Assembly: GCF_900105185.1 (NCBI RefSeq)
Contig: NZ_FNTJ01000002.1
Location: 1,302,001 to 1,366,000 of the forward strand
DNA: 64,000 nt
Origin: Pseudomonas saponiphila
GTDB lineage: Bacteria > Pseudomonadota > Gammaproteobacteria > Pseudomonadales > Pseudomonadaceae
Direction of reading: 5' to 3'
In this document: piece by piece, positions 1 through 9,361 of the stretch
Position numbering within the stretch: the first letter of the stretch is position 1
Layout of the letters: each line of letters begins with the position of its first letter
Notes under the pieces: generated by a model
Told to the model about the DNA's origin: nothing
Seen by the model: the letters and a program-made list of their open reading frames with translations, nothing else
The model's database searches: none
Position numbers and translations under genes: made by a program

Positions 1-600
1 TTTTTCTGGTAGCATTTTGTGCGCGGCTGAAGACTTATGGGGCTTTGTTTGGCGACAAGAATCATAAGGCTTTCAGCCGTTTTTGTTTATGCGGTCATGA
101 GAAATCCGGGCTAAGGAATCAGCGACACCTCCTGAGGCTGCAAAATTTAATATCGTACTTTCCGTTATTCCTAATCAAAGCAAGGAAGGACACTTGTGGG
201 TGACCAAGGATGAAATGAATATTGCCCGCGATGGAGCCGTTCAGAAGTACGACATCCTGGAAAATCTCAGAAGATTTTTCGAACTCGGCAAGGCAGGACT
301 CTGCTTGAGAAAAGGCACGACGACCGGCTGAGCAACCGTGTTTCCTGAGGTTTCTGGCGAGGCTGTATGTGGTGATGGCCCGCAAATCCGCCGGTTTTTC
401 TCTCGTGGGTGCATCAGGTCATATAAATCGTCGCTCAAAGGTCCTATATTCGGTTGCTGTCTGAGTACCAGCATGCTGTTTTCAGATGATCCCGAATGGT
501 TCTGAAGGCCAGATAAATCGCCGTTTACGACGATTTTTTGCGGCAGAGAGATCCCAACGATCCAGATCCATCTTCCATTCCCATGATCAGAGAGAACGAG
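1..600. other. gene-poor left edge with possible gene remnants
   Basis: No convincing complete gene is visible here. The stretch looks AT-richer than the rest of the window. On the plus strand the frame from about 101 to 330 stays open and reads like a protein tail (it contains VTKDEMNIARDGAVQKYDIL and ends before a TGA near 328). It has no good start, since a TGA at 98-100 closes the frame. A second plus frame is open from the window edge to about 200. These may be decayed gene fragments or chance open frames. Minus-strand open frames here show no recognisable motif. Confidence 0.3.
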
Positions 601-897
601 ATGATTCCTAAAGAGGCAAGAATCGACGTAGCGCTTGAACGGTACCTGGCTGCCACGCCTTCCTTGCAAGAGGAAATCAGTGCCCTGAGCCCCGAAGAAC
701 AGAAGCAGCAAGCGCAATGGGCGTTTGAGGACGAGGCAGAGTCTCGCGGCATCGAGCCGTGGGAACTGGTGCTCGATCTGGTGGCCGAGACACCGGAGGA
801 ACTGAAGGCCATGCGCCTGGAGGTGCATCAGGAGGTTGCTGAAGCGCTGGGCATGGACCTTGAGGACTATCTGCAGCTCAACGAAATCGACGATTGA
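601..897 (+). CDS. small acidic hypothetical protein, DUF6388-like
   Basis: A 98-residue acidic, helix-rich protein beginning MIPKEARIDVALERYL, with a Glu/Ala-rich middle (SPEEQKQQAQWAFEDEAES) and ending QLNEIDD. It resembles the small DUF6388 family that I associate with Pseudomonas; its function is unknown to me. The ATG at 601 is preferred because a purine-rich AGAGAGAACGAG run lies just before it. An in-frame ATG at 583 and a TTG at 538 are alternatives without a comparable ribosome site. No signal peptide or membrane segment is seen. The gene is convergent with nadC and shares the terminator at 901-932. Family assignment is from memory and moderately certain; that it is a real gene is more certain, given its codon usage and the terminator. 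Confidence 0.7.
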   Translation: MIPKEARIDVALERYLAATPSLQEEISALSPEEQKQQAQWAFEDEAESRGIEPWELVLDLVAETPEELKAMRLEVHQEVAEALGMDLEDYLQLNEIDD

Positions 898-900
898 GCC

Positions 901-932
901 CAACGCCAGCCTGATCCAGGCTGGCGTTTTTC
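901..932. terminator. bidirectional intrinsic terminator
   Basis: CGCCAGCCTG and CAGGCTGGCG form a perfect 10-bp stem with an ATC loop, followed by TTTTTC on the plus strand and preceded by a short A-containing run for the minus strand. It lies between the convergent 601-897 gene and nadC and probably serves the plus-strand gene best. Confidence 0.8.
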
Positions 933-937
933 ATTCA

Positions 938-1786
938 TCACAGGCTCAGGCGCATGGACAGGTCCACAGCCTTCACGTCCTTGGTCATGGCGCCGATGGA
1001 AATGTAGTCCACCCCGGTTTCGGCAATCGGCCGCAGGGTGCTTTCATTGATCCCGCCACTGGCTTCCAGCTTGGCCTTGCCGGCATTCAGGCGCACGGCC
1101 TCGCGCATATCGTCCAGGCTCAGTTCGTCGAGCATGATGATGTCGGCTCCGGCTGCCAGCGCTTCCTTCAACTCCTCAAGGCTTTCCACTTCCACTTCCA
1201 CCGGCTTGCCCGGGGCGATCTTGTGGGCGGCGCTGATCGCCTGGGCGATGCCCCCGCAGGCAGCGATATGGTTTTCCTTGATCAGGAAGGCGTCATACAG
1301 GCCGATGCGGTGGTTATGGCAGCCGCCACAGGTGACCGCGTACTTCTGCGCCAGGCGCAAGCCAGGCAGCGTCTTGCGGGTATCCAGCAGCTTGACCTGG
1401 GTATCGGCGACAAAGTCGGCCAGATAGCGGGCGCGGGTGGCCACGCCGGACAGCAGTTGCAGGAAGTTCAGCGCGCTGCGTTCGCCAGTGAGCAGCGACC
1501 GGGCCGGTCCTTCGAGGTGAAACAACGCCTGATTGGGTGCCACTCGCTCGCCGTCAGCCACTTGCCAGTGCACGGCGACCCGTGGATCCAGTTGGCGGAA
1601 CACCGCGTCGACCCAGGTTGTGCCGGCGATCACCGCGGCTTCGCGGGTAATGATGGTGGCCTTGGCCAGACGTTCGGCCGGGATCAATTGCGCGGTAATG
1701 TCGCCGCTGCCGATGTCTTCCAGCAACGCGCGGCGCACGTTGGCTTCGATTTCGGCGGTCAGGTCGGCGAGGCGTAGATTCGGCAT
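938..1786 (-). CDS. nadC: nicotinate-nucleotide pyrophosphorylase (quinolinate phosphoribosyltransferase)
   Basis: A 282-residue cytoplasmic enzyme that converts quinolinate and PRPP to nicotinate mononucleotide, CO2 and pyrophosphate in de novo NAD synthesis. Family hallmarks are visible: [17 protein letters not shown] near the N-terminus, [20 protein letters not shown], the PRPP/quinolinate-binding [34 protein letters not shown], and the C-terminal barrel strands [21 protein letters not shown] and LEASGGIN. Length is normal for NadC. The ATG at 1786 gives the usual [14 protein letters not shown] start. The open frame extends far upstream on this strand, but that extension is antisense to the DUF1631 gene and is not real. 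It is transcribed divergently from the DUF1631 gene, as I recall for PA4524/PA4523. Confidence 0.96.
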   Translation of the reverse strand: MPNLRLADLTAEIEANVRRALLEDIGSGDITAQLIPAERLAKATIITREAAVIAGTTWVDAVFRQLDPRVAVHWQVADGERVAPNQALFHLEGPARSLLTGERSALNFLQLLSGVATRARYLADFVADTQVKLLDTRKTLPGLRLAQKYAVTCGGCHNHRIGLYDAFLIKENHIAACGGIAQAISAAHKIAPGKPVEVEVESLEELKEALAAGADIIMLDELSLDDMREAVRLNAGKAKLEASGGINESTLRPIAETGVDYISIGAMTKDVKAVDLSMRLSL

Positions 1787-2149
1787 AACGGGCTCCACAA
1801 TCAAGGTGCGCCGATTATAGGGGCATGGGATCAGCGAACCCAAGGCGGCAAGTGCCGGTGAAGCTCTGGTGAACCGCTCTTTCGTCGTTTTGTCTGATGG
1901 AATTACGTGAACTTTCTTGGCGGGATCGAGGTTATTTCCGGAGAGGTGGCAGAGTCTGCTGGCGCAGGAGGGGAGTTTTACAAGATAATATGACTTGTAA
2001 TTGACGTCATAGCTTTGACGTATCTTTGGCTCCCTCTTAAACGAAGTGCTGTGGAGTGCACCTGCCTCCGCTGAGAACCGACTGTGAGCGCCGTCGGCTT
2101 GACTGAATCTTGATCTCGAACCGAAGAAACACCTTTCCAGGAGGCTTGG
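1787..2149. other. divergent promoter region nadC / DUF1631 gene
   Basis: 363 bp between divergent genes, with no coding potential. A TTGACG direct repeat occurs at 2001-2006 and 2015-2020. The second copy could act as a -35 with a poor -10-like TAAACG at 2038-2043 for the plus-strand gene. A good SD (AGGAGG) lies just before the ATG at 2150. Nothing else convincing is seen. Confidence 0.4.
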
Positions 2150-4372
2150 ATGCACAACGACGGGAATGTAGTGCCTTTGCACAAGGTAGCTACAGATCAG
2201 GCGAACGCTTCGCCGCTTGCCCGCCTGCCGGTGATTCTGCTTCAGGTTCGTGACAAAGCCGCCCAGCAACTGCGTCACGGTTTGCAGGAGCTGTTCGATA
2301 ACGCCGACGACACCCTGTTCGAAATGGCCGACCGCGCCCAGAACAATGTCGAGCAGAACACCCTGTTCGAAGCCATGCGCGACCTGCGCCTGAAGCGCAA
2401 GAGCATCGAGCGCGCGTTCCTGGAGAAGTTTTTCGAAGCCTTCGCCAGCCTGGTGCAATACGACCCGGCCCTGGTCATTCCCCACGCGGTGGCATATGAC
2501 CCGTCCCTTGACCCCTCCCGGGATGACCTGGAAAAGAACGTCGCGGTGCAGGCCATGGTGGCCAAGGTCCTCAACCGCGACGGCTTCGCCCTCGGGCAAC
2601 TGACGGCGCGCCTGAGTGTGCTGCTGGGCCGACGCCTGCTGGATGCAGAGAATCCCCTGGGGCCGGCTCTGCTTTGCGAGTACTTCCTGCAGGCCGGACG
2701 CAGCCTGGGGGTGGAAATCAAGGTCAAGCTGATCATCCTCAAGCTGTTCGAGCGTTACGTGCTCAGCGATGCCGAGCTGCTTTATGGCGAAGCCAACCAG
2801 TTGTTGATCGCCACCGGCATTCTGCCGGAACTGATGCCGGCACCGGCGCGTCGAGCCTCGGACCGAGCCCGGGTCGAAGCCCAGGCACAGGCCGGCGAAG
2901 GCACCAAGCCCAGCCAATGCCAGCTTGACGAGAGCGTGCAGGAAGTTTTCGCGGCCTTGCAGACCTTGTTGCTGCAGGTGCGTGGCAGCGTGGCGCCGAC
3001 CCTGGAAGCCAGCGCCGAGACGCAGCCGATTTCCACCCGCGACCTGATGCGCATGCTCTCGCACTTGCAGCAATACGTGCCGCCGCCCAGCGCCCAGGAA
3101 GATTTCGACCTGCGCAACCAGCTGGAGCAACTGCTCACCCGGGTCAGCGTCAAGAGCGGCAAGTCGCGGGTGGTGGACGTGGCTGACGAGGACGTGATCA
3201 ACCTGATCGCCATGCTCTTCGAGTGCATCCTCGATGACCGCAACCTGCCAGATTCCCTCAAGGCGCTGATCGGGCGCCTGCAGATTCCCATGCTCAAGGT
3301 GGCGGTGCTGGACAAGAGCTTCTTCAGTCGCGGCAGCCACCCGGCCCGGCGCCTGCTCAATGAAATCGCCGCGGCGGCGATGGGCTGGGGCGGTTGCGAT
3401 GACCACCAGCGCGACAGCCTGTACCTGCGCATCGAGCAAGTGGTGCAGCGCCTGCTGAGCGAGTTCAGCGACGACCCGGCGATCTTCTCCGAACTGCTGG
3501 CCGACTTTCTCGCCTTTACCGCCGACGAACGACGTCGTGCCGAGTTGCTGGAGCAGCGCACCCGGGACGCCGAGGAAGGGCGAGCCAAGGCGGAACTGGC
3601 CCGGCGCCGGGTCGAGCAGGCACTTAATGAGGCGCTGCTGGGCAAGGTACTGCCGCACAAGGTGGTGGATTTTGTTCGCGATGCCTGGAGCCAGGTGTTG
3701 CTGCTCAATTGCCTCCGACACGGCGAGGGCTCGGTCGAATGGCAGACCGCCGAGCGCACCCTGCATGACTTGATCTGGAGTGTGCAGCCCCAGCAGCAAG
3801 CGGACACCGCCACGCGCTTGCTGGAGCGGGTGCCGGGGCTGCTCAAGGGCCTGCGTGACGGCTTGAGCGGTGCGGCGTTCGATCCCTTTGCCACCAGTGA
3901 ATTCTTCAGCCAGCTGGAGGCCCTGCACCTCCAGGCATTCGAGCGCCAAGCCCTGGCGCCACCGCTGCGCGGCAGCGCTTCGCTGGCCGAGCCTGCGCAA
4001 ATGATCGTGGTCGCCCAGGAGATTGTCCTGCCTTCTGCCGAAGAAGGACCGCTGGAGGCTGCACCCCTGGCCCTGCCGGCCAATGACCCCAGCGTGCTGC
4101 TGGTCGATCAATTGCGGCTGGGAGCCTGGGTCGAGTTCCAGGAAGAGGAGGACACCACCTTGCGCTGCAAACTGGCGGCGATTGTCCCCCATCCTGTGGC
4201 CAAGTACGTGTTCGTCAACCGCACCGGGATGAAGGTCCTGGAGCGCACGCGCATGGGCCTGGCCCTGGAGTTCCAGCGCGGCGCGGTGCGGGCTCTGGAC
4301 GACACCCTGCTGTTCGACCGGGCCCTGGAATCGGTGATTGGCAATCTGCAGCGACTCAATCACGGCAAGTGA
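2150..4372 (+). CDS. DUF1631 family protein
   Basis: A 740-residue cytoplasmic, largely helical protein matching the DUF1631 family. I recall the P. aeruginosa homologue (PA4523) lying between nadC and ampD, as here. An early segment ([20 protein letters not shown]) and a middle segment ([23 protein letters not shown]) are typical of the family. A Glu/Arg-rich coiled-coil-like stretch near residues 465-490 follows, then a C-terminal beta-rich part ([40 protein letters not shown]) that looks PilZ-like. PilZ domains bind cyclic-di-GMP, but I cannot confirm the RxxxR motif, so this is only suggestive. The ATG at 2150 has AGGAGGCTTGG immediately upstream. Molecular function is unknown. Confidence 0.88.
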   Translation: MHNDGNVVPLHKVATDQANASPLARLPVILLQVRDKAAQQLRHGLQELFDNADDTLFEMADRAQNNVEQNTLFEAMRDLRLKRKSIERAFLEKFFEAFASLVQYDPALVIPHAVAYDPSLDPSRDDLEKNVAVQAMVAKVLNRDGFALGQLTARLSVLLGRRLLDAENPLGPALLCEYFLQAGRSLGVEIKVKLIILKLFERYVLSDAELLYGEANQLLIATGILPELMPAPARRASDRARVEAQAQAGEGTKPSQCQLDESVQEVFAALQTLLLQVRGSVAPTLEASAETQPISTRDLMRMLSHLQQYVPPPSAQEDFDLRNQLEQLLTRVSVKSGKSRVVDVADEDVINLIAMLFECILDDRNLPDSLKALIGRLQIPMLKVAVLDKSFFSRGSHPARRLLNEIAAAAMGWGGCDDHQRDSLYLRIEQVVQRLLSEFSDDPAIFSELLADFLAFTADERRRAELLEQRTRDAEEGRAKAELARRRVEQALNEALLGKVLPHKVVDFVRDAWSQVLLLNCLRHGEGSVEWQTAERTLHDLIWSVQPQQQADTATRLLERVPGLLKGLRDGLSGAAFDPFATSEFFSQLEALHLQAFERQALAPPLRGSASLAEPAQMIVVAQEIVLPSAEEGPLEAAPLALPANDPSVLLVDQLRLGAWVEFQEEEDTTLRCKLAAIVPHPVAKYVFVNRTGMKVLERTRMGLALEFQRGAVRALDDTLLFDRALESVIGNLQRLNHGK

Positions 4373-4435
4373 TCGCAACCTGAGGGGGTAACGCGGCATA
4401 CTGGGCCACTCAAGGCTCTAGTTGAAGGAATCGGT

Positions 4436-4996
4436 ATGCGGCTGGACCCTGCCACGGGTTGGTGTCACGGCGTGCGGCACTGCCCGTCAGTCAATTTCAA
4501 TGAACGTCCCGCGGGGGAAATCTCCCTGCTGGTGATTCATAACATCAGCCTGCCGCCGGGGCAGTTCGGCACCGGCAAGGTCCAGGAGTTCTTCCAGAAT
4601 CGCCTTGATGTCACAGAGCACCCCTATTTTGCCGGGATTGCCGATCTGCGCGTGTCGGCGCATTTCCTGATCGAACGTGACGGCGCGGTCACCCAGTTTG
4701 TCTCTTGTCTGGACCGGGCCTGGCACGCGGGGGTGTCGAGCTTCGAGGGGCGTGATACCTGCAACGACTTTTCCCTCGGCATCGAACTGGAAGGCACCGA
4801 CGAGCTACCGTTCACCGAGGCCCAGTACCGCTCCTTGAATGCCCTGACCGAACAATTACAGGCTGTATACAGCGCCATCACCACACAACGGATCTGTGGC
4901 CATAGCGACATTGCGCCCGGGCGCAAGACCGACCCGGGTCCGGCTTTCGACTGGGCACGCTATCGTGCCGCCTTGGAAAAGGGGGAAGGACAATGA
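4436..4996 (+). CDS. ampD: 1,6-anhydro-N-acetylmuramyl-L-alanine amidase AmpD
   Basis: A 186-residue cytoplasmic zinc amidase (Amidase_2 family) that cleaves the peptide from anhydromuropeptides during cell-wall recycling; its loss derepresses AmpC beta-lactamase in many bacteria. Visible zinc-site and catalytic signatures are LLVIHNISLPPGQF (His of the VIHN strand), RDGAVTQFVSCLDRAWHAGVS (second His) and ICGHSDIAPGRKTDPGPAFDW (GHSDIAPGRKxDPG, with the third ligand Asp). No signal peptide, as expected for AmpD rather than AmiD-type paralogues. The ATG at 4436 gives MRLDPATGWCHGVRHCPSVN, the usual start. The stop overlaps the ampE start by 4 bp (ATGA), implying translational coupling. Confidence 0.96.
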   Translation: MRLDPATGWCHGVRHCPSVNFNERPAGEISLLVIHNISLPPGQFGTGKVQEFFQNRLDVTEHPYFAGIADLRVSAHFLIERDGAVTQFVSCLDRAWHAGVSSFEGRDTCNDFSLGIELEGTDELPFTEAQYRSLNALTEQLQAVYSAITTQRICGHSDIAPGRKTDPGPAFDWARYRAALEKGEGQ

Positions 4997-5829
4997 GTTT
5001 TCTGGTGTTGCTGCTGGCGGTGTGGGTCGAGAAATTCTCGGCCTTGCGGCAGCGGGTGCAGCGTGACGGCTGGTGGCTGAAGAAGCTGGCGCAGCTGGAG
5101 TCCAGCCCGCGTCTGGCTGCGCACCCCTGGTGGCTGTTGCTGATACTGGTGCTGCTGCCGGTGGCCTTGCTCGGTCTGCTGTTGCTGGTGCTGCAACCGC
5201 TTGCCTACGGCTTGCTGGTGTTGCCGCTGCATCTGCTGGTGGTGATCTACGCCCTGGGGCGCGGTGATCTGCTCGGGGGCCTCGGGCCGTTTCGCGACGC
5301 CTGGCGGCGCGAGGACCTGCAAGCGGCAGTGCATGTCGCCAAGCGTGACCTGGACATTGGCGCCGACAGCGGCGAGCAACTGCTGGAGCGGGTGCAGGGC
5401 TATCTGCTGTGGCAGGCCTTCCAGAGCTTCTTCGTGGTGATCTTCTGGTACTTCCTGCTGGGGCCGGTGGCGGCCTTGAGCTACCGCCTGCTGGCCCTGG
5501 CTGCCGAGCACGGCAAGCATCCGCCTCTGGTGGAACGGGCGGCGCAACTGCGCCATGCCTTCGACTGGTTGCCCGTGCGCCTGCTGGCGGCGAGCTTCGC
5601 CCTGGTGGGCAACTTCGTGGCCGTGAGCCGGGTGATGCTCCACGAGTTGCTCAACTGGCACATCAGCGCGGCGCAACTGGTGGAGCGGGTCGGCCTGGTG
5701 GCCGCCGAAATTCCGCCGCCCCTGACCGGCCCCGAAGGCATCAACAGCCTGGACCGCATCTGGGAACTGCTGCTACGGGCCGCCGTGCTCTGGTACGCCG
5801 GTTTTGCCCTGTGGACCGTCCTGGCCTGA
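4993..5829 (+). CDS. ampE: inner-membrane regulatory protein AmpE
   Basis: A 278-residue membrane protein with hydrophobic segments around residues 50-95 (LLLILVLLPVALLGLLLLVLQP), 135-165, 185-210 and the C-terminus. The N-terminus MSFLVLLLAVWVEKFSALRQRVQRDGWW is characteristic of AmpE. AmpE forms the ampDE operon and is a putative sensor or transporter whose exact role in beta-lactamase induction remains unclear. Cytoplasmic FRDAWRREDLQAA and the GPEGINSLDRIWELLLRA region near the C-terminus agree with the family. The start overlaps ampD by four bases. A perfect palindrome follows the stop codon. Confidence 0.93.
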   Translation: MSFLVLLLAVWVEKFSALRQRVQRDGWWLKKLAQLESSPRLAAHPWWLLLILVLLPVALLGLLLLVLQPLAYGLLVLPLHLLVVIYALGRGDLLGGLGPFRDAWRREDLQAAVHVAKRDLDIGADSGEQLLERVQGYLLWQAFQSFFVVIFWYFLLGPVAALSYRLLALAAEHGKHPPLVERAAQLRHAFDWLPVRLLAASFALVGNFVAVSRVMLHELLNWHISAAQLVERVGLVAAEIPPPLTGPEGINSLDRIWELLLRAAVLWYAGFALWTVLA

Positions 5830-5833
5830 ACGA

Positions 5834-5855
5834 ATGAGGGAGCATGCTCCCTCAT
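5834..5855. terminator. perfect palindrome after ampE
   Basis: ATGAGGGAGCA and TGCTCCCTCAT form a perfect inverted repeat starting 5 bp after the ampE stop. There is no T-run, so it is either a weak terminator or an mRNA 3' stabilising hairpin. Confidence 0.45.
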
Positions 5856-5870
5856 CCGCAGCGGTTAACT

Positions 5871-5896
5871 TTAAGTTACAAAACCTCCCCCGAAAT
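5871..5896 (+). promoter_or_regulatory. possible FliA (sigma-28) promoter for chemoreceptor gene
   Basis: TTAAGTTA at 5871-5878 and CCCGAAAT at 5889-5896 resemble the flagellar sigma-28 elements (TAAAGTTT and GCCGATAA) with a spacer of 10-11. The match is imperfect, but the downstream gene is a chemoreceptor, a class often under FliA. Confidence 0.35.
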
Positions 5897-5984
5897 TGAG
5901 CTATACAGACGGAGCGCCGAATAGTGGCTATCTGCTGCCTTCGCCTGCCTGCCAATAAAAATAAAAGAAAAGGGAGACTTCTTT

Positions 5985-8015
5985 GTGAAGAGCTTGCTCT
6001 ATCCCGCTGTCGCGCTGATGAACCGCCTGAGCTTCGGCATGAAGTTCAGCCTGATCAGCGTGCTGTTCTTTGTGCCCATGCTGGTGACCAACTTCTACCT
6101 GGTGCGCGATTCCTACCGCGAGTTCCAGGGCACCCGGGTCGAGCTGCAAAGCCTCGACCTGCTGGGCAGCAGTTTGAGCCTGCGCCGGGATCTGGAGACG
6201 CTCAACAACCTGGTGCAGATCAACGCCAGTCTCGGACAATCGGGCAAGGCGGGGGACCTGGAAAGCAAGATCCAGGCCCTGGAAAAGTCCGTGCTGGAGC
6301 GCCTGCAGGCCCTGCAGGCGGTCACCGTCGATCCACAGCAAGTCGAGGTGTTCAACGCCAAGCGCGATGAGCTGGTGGCGGCCTTCAAGGCCCAGCAGAC
6401 GGAAAGCTCGCTGCTGAACAAGAGCGGGTTGATCGGCAAGCTCCTGGGCAGCGCGCAGTTGTTCAGCCAGATCATCGCCAGCCAGTCGGGCCTGAGCCGC
6501 GATGGCCAGGGCGACATCCGCCAGCTCAGCGAGCTGATCACCAGCGTCACCCCGCAAGTCACCCAGACCCTCGGGGAAGGCCGGGCCATGGGCGCCTATT
6601 CCCTGGGCCAGGGCTTTCTCAACTCGTCATCCAGCACCCGCTTCGACGAACTGCTGGTGCAGATCGAAAAGCTCCAGGCCGAGTACGGACTCAAGCTGCA
6701 GGACGCCCTGGGTTCGAGCCGTGCTGCCCACGACGCCCTGGACAGCCTGGCCAGCGCCAGCAAGAGCAGCCTCAAGCAGGCCAGTGAACTGTTCGAGGAA
6801 CAGGTGGTGATGGCCGATACCCTGGATGCCCCCTGGCAGGGCTTCTACGACCAGATCAGCGGCCTGATGGCCCAGACCTATCAACTCAACGAAGGCACCC
6901 TGAAATTCCTCGATGTCGAGCTGCAAAAGCGCCTGGCGCAGAACCGCAGCCACATGGTGCTGCTGGTGGCCGCCCTGGCCCTGGTGTTCCTCTCGATCGT
7001 CTATCTGTACGGCGGCTTCTACGCCTCGACCCGCACCACCTTGCGGCGCCTGGGGGCGATGATGGACAAGGTGGCGGCGGGGGACATGACCGTGACCTTC
7101 ACTGCCCACAGTCGTGATGAACTGGGCGAGCTGGGCAGTGTGTTCAATGGCACGGTGCGCAAGATCCACGACCTGATCGAACGGGTCGGCGATACCGTCA
7201 GCGAAGTCGAACGTCAGGCCGGGCAAGTGGAAAGCGTCTCGGCCCAGAGCAACCAGGCAGTGGCCGGCCAGCGCAGTCAGATCGAACAAGTGGCCACGGC
7301 CATGAACCAGATGTCCGCCACCTCCCAGGAAGTGGCCCGCAGCGCGGCGGCGGCGGTCAGCAGCGCCCACAGCGTCAACGACGAAACCATCAGCGGCCGT
7401 GGCCTGGTGGAGTCGCAGCAGGGCAGCATCGCTCGCCTGGCCAGCGAGATCGATCAGTCGGTGCGGGTGATCAACCAGTTGGCCAGCGACAGCCAGTCCA
7501 TCAGCCGGGTGCTGGAAGTGATCAAGAGCATTGCCGAGCAGACCAACCTGCTGGCGCTCAATGCGGCCATCGAGGCCGCGCGTGCCGGCGAGCAGGGCCG
7601 GGGCTTTGCCGTGGTGGCCGATGAAGTGCGGACCCTGGCCAAGCGCACCCAGCAGTCCACCGAGGAAATCGAGGAGATGATCGGCAAGCTGCACGGCGGT
7701 GTCGGCGCGGCGGTCAAGGCCATGGGCAGCAGCCACGCCATGGCTAACGGAACGGTCGATCAGTCGGAAAAGGTCCAGCAGGCCCTGGAAAACATCCTCG
7801 GCGCGGTGGGCATGATCGTCGACCAGAACCAGCAGATTGCCGCCGCCGTTGAGCAGCAGACGTCGGTGGCCCACGACATCGACCAGAACATCGTCGAGAT
7901 CAACCGCGCTGGCGAACGTACCGCCGAGGGCGCGCACCAGACCGAGGACGCCAGCCGTCAGCTCTCGGCCCAAGTGATGCAGCTCAAGCAACTGATCGGC
8001 GCCTTCCGGGTCTAG
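5985..8015 (+). CDS. methyl-accepting chemotaxis protein
   Basis: A 676-residue transmembrane chemoreceptor. An N-terminal membrane segment (about residues 18-40, [20 protein letters not shown]) precedes a large helical periplasmic ligand domain to about residue 320. A second membrane segment follows ([20 protein letters not shown]), then a HAMP domain ([20 protein letters not shown]) and a long cytoplasmic coiled coil. The signalling tip is clear: [20 protein letters not shown] followed by [20 protein letters not shown]. The protein ends LIGAFRV without a CheR/CheB tethering pentapeptide. The start is a GTG with AGGGAG upstream; an internal ATG at 6018 would remove the N-terminal basic stretch. 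It sits after ampE, as PA4520 does in P. aeruginosa. The ligand is unknown. A flagellar-type promoter is possible upstream. Confidence 0.93.
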   Translation: MKSLLYPAVALMNRLSFGMKFSLISVLFFVPMLVTNFYLVRDSYREFQGTRVELQSLDLLGSSLSLRRDLETLNNLVQINASLGQSGKAGDLESKIQALEKSVLERLQALQAVTVDPQQVEVFNAKRDELVAAFKAQQTESSLLNKSGLIGKLLGSAQLFSQIIASQSGLSRDGQGDIRQLSELITSVTPQVTQTLGEGRAMGAYSLGQGFLNSSSSTRFDELLVQIEKLQAEYGLKLQDALGSSRAAHDALDSLASASKSSLKQASELFEEQVVMADTLDAPWQGFYDQISGLMAQTYQLNEGTLKFLDVELQKRLAQNRSHMVLLVAALALVFLSIVYLYGGFYASTRTTLRRLGAMMDKVAAGDMTVTFTAHSRDELGELGSVFNGTVRKIHDLIERVGDTVSEVERQAGQVESVSAQSNQAVAGQRSQIEQVATAMNQMSATSQEVARSAAAAVSSAHSVNDETISGRGLVESQQGSIARLASEIDQSVRVINQLASDSQSISRVLEVIKSIAEQTNLLALNAAIEAARAGEQGRGFAVVADEVRTLAKRTQQSTEEIEEMIGKLHGGVGAAVKAMGSSHAMANGTVDQSEKVQQALENILGAVGMIVDQNQQIAAAVEQQTSVAHDIDQNIVEINRAGERTAEGAHQTEDASRQLSAQVMQLKQLIGAFRV

Positions 8016-8035
8016 AGGCGGCCGGTGACGAACGT

Positions 8036-8068
8036 CGGCGGGGCGCCTTGTGCAAGGGTGCTCCGCCG
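8036..8068 (+). terminator. hairpin after chemoreceptor gene
   Basis: CGGCGG at 8036 pairs with CCGCCG ending at 8068, and CCTTG pairs with CAAGG inside, giving a long GC-rich hairpin 20 bp after the stop. No clear T-run follows, so its role as a terminator is uncertain. Confidence 0.4.
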
Positions 8069-8209
8069 TCCTGCATACAAACTGTAGTAATTAAAGTCTT
8101 TGTCTTGGGCGGATTTGCTGTTTTCCTGCGCGTCGGTTTTTTTGAGCGTCCCACGTCGGGCGACTCGCCCGTCGGCCATGACCCTCCCATGGCCCTGAGG
8201 AATGTGCTG

Positions 8210-8581
8210 ATGACTGCAACTTCTGGAATCCGCGGCCGCTGCGCCCATTGCCAGGCCCTGCTCGATCTTGAGCCCTGGCAACTCAACGCCATGGCATTGC
8301 AGGAGCCGTTCAACTGCAACCATTGCCACAAACCCCTGAAGCTCAGTTGCCCCGCGCAGATCAAGCGCCTCAAACGCTTCGGCGGCCTGGCCGGGTTGCG
8401 GGCGCTGATGCTCGTGCTGTGCGCCACGCTGCTGTTGGTGACCCTGGTGCTGGAGTGGCTGGGACTGGTCAGTCTGGCCCAGCAATTGAGCCTTTCGGCG
8501 CTGATGCTGCTGGGCTACCTGCTGGTGATGGGCATTGCTCGGCGGCGATTGCGCCGGCCCTTGCAGCTACAGGCCGGCTGA
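8210..8581 (+). CDS. small zinc-ribbon membrane protein of unknown function
   Basis: A 123-residue protein. The N-terminus carries two CxxC pairs (CAHCQ near residue 10 and CNHCH near residue 36) that look like one zinc ribbon. It is followed by two closely spaced hydrophobic segments (LRALMLVLCATLLLVTLVLEW and LSLSALMLLGYLLVMGIA) and a short basic tail. It is therefore probably a two-pass inner-membrane protein with a cytoplasmic metal-binding head. The ATG at 8210 is chosen because TGAGGA lies 8 bp upstream; an ATG at 8189 and a longer upstream opening lack a ribosome site. The 3' end overlaps the 3' end of the convergent tatD gene by 15 bp. I do not recognise a named family. Confidence 0.75.
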   Translation: MTATSGIRGRCAHCQALLDLEPWQLNAMALQEPFNCNHCHKPLKLSCPAQIKRLKRFGGLAGLRALMLVLCATLLLVTLVLEWLGLVSLAQQLSLSALMLLGYLLVMGIARRRLRRPLQLQAG

Positions 8582-9358
8582 AGGCCAGCCGAACACTTCA
8601 CAGGCATTGCGGGTACTGGCGCTGGCCAGTTGCTCGGGAGCAATGCCGATGATCTGCGCCAGGGCGGCGCAAATGGCGGGTAAATGCTGCGGGCTGTTGC
8701 GCTGGCCGGGAAACATGGCCGGGGCCATGTCCGGCGAGTCGGTTTCCAGCACCACGGACTCCAGGGGCAACTCGGCGATCACCTTGCGCAAGCGCAGGGC
8801 CTGGGGCCAGGTGGCTGCGCCGCCCAGGCCCAGCTTGAAACCCAGCTTGAGGTATTCCCGGGCTTCCTCGCGGCTGCCGGCAAAGGCGTGGATGATGCCG
8901 CCGCGCTTGAGCTTGAAGCGCTTCAGGGTGGCGATCACCGCGGCGTGACTACGACGCACGTGCAGCAGGGCGGGCAAGTGAAAGTCCGCCGCCAGCTGCA
9001 ACTGGGTCTCGAACAGCGATTGCTGGCGCTCGCGGTCCAGTTGTTCAAGAAAATAATCCAGGCCGATCTCGCCCACTGCGCATAGCTGCGGATGCCCCGC
9101 CAGCCGCGCCAGCCAGTCTTGCAATTGCTGGAGATGCTGCGGCTGGTGATCCTCCAGGTACACCGGGTGCAGGCCAAAGGCCGCGTACAACTGCGAATCG
9201 CTTTGCACCAGGTCCCAGAGCCGCTGCCAATTGGCCTGATAGACCCCCAGCACCACCATGCGCGAGACGCCCCGGACGCGGCTGTCGGCCAGCAGCGCCT
9301 CACGGTCGTCGTCGAAATCCGGAAAATCCAGATGGGTGTGGCTGTCGATCAGTTCCAC
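8567..9358 (-). CDS. tatD: TatD family metal-dependent hydrolase (DNase)
   Basis: A 263-residue TIM-barrel metallohydrolase. All TatD metal-site signatures are present: DSHTHLDFPDF at the N-terminus, AVGEIGLDYF, LPALLHVRRSH, GGIIHAFAGS and VLETDSPDMAPAMF. TatD-family enzymes are metal-dependent 3'-5' nucleases or related hydrolases; the physiological substrate here is uncertain, and this could equally be a YcfH/YjjV-type paralogue. The start codon is 3 bp after the cra stop, so cra and tatD form an operon. Its C-terminus overlaps the convergent zinc-ribbon gene by 15 bp. Confidence 0.92.
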   Translation of the reverse strand: MELIDSHTHLDFPDFDDDREALLADSRVRGVSRMVVLGVYQANWQRLWDLVQSDSQLYAAFGLHPVYLEDHQPQHLQQLQDWLARLAGHPQLCAVGEIGLDYFLEQLDRERQQSLFETQLQLAADFHLPALLHVRRSHAAVIATLKRFKLKRGGIIHAFAGSREEAREYLKLGFKLGLGGAATWPQALRLRKVIAELPLESVVLETDSPDMAPAMFPGQRNSPQHLPAICAALAQIIGIAPEQLASASTRNACEVFGWPSAGL

Positions 9359-9361
9359 GCT

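Noticed and set aside
241-903. A 220-residue minus frame overlapping the 601-897 gene
   Set aside because: It runs antisense to the better-supported plus gene and has no family features.
1787-4399. A long minus-strand extension upstream of nadC
   Set aside because: It is in frame with nadC but antisense to the DUF1631 gene, and NadC begins normally at 1786.
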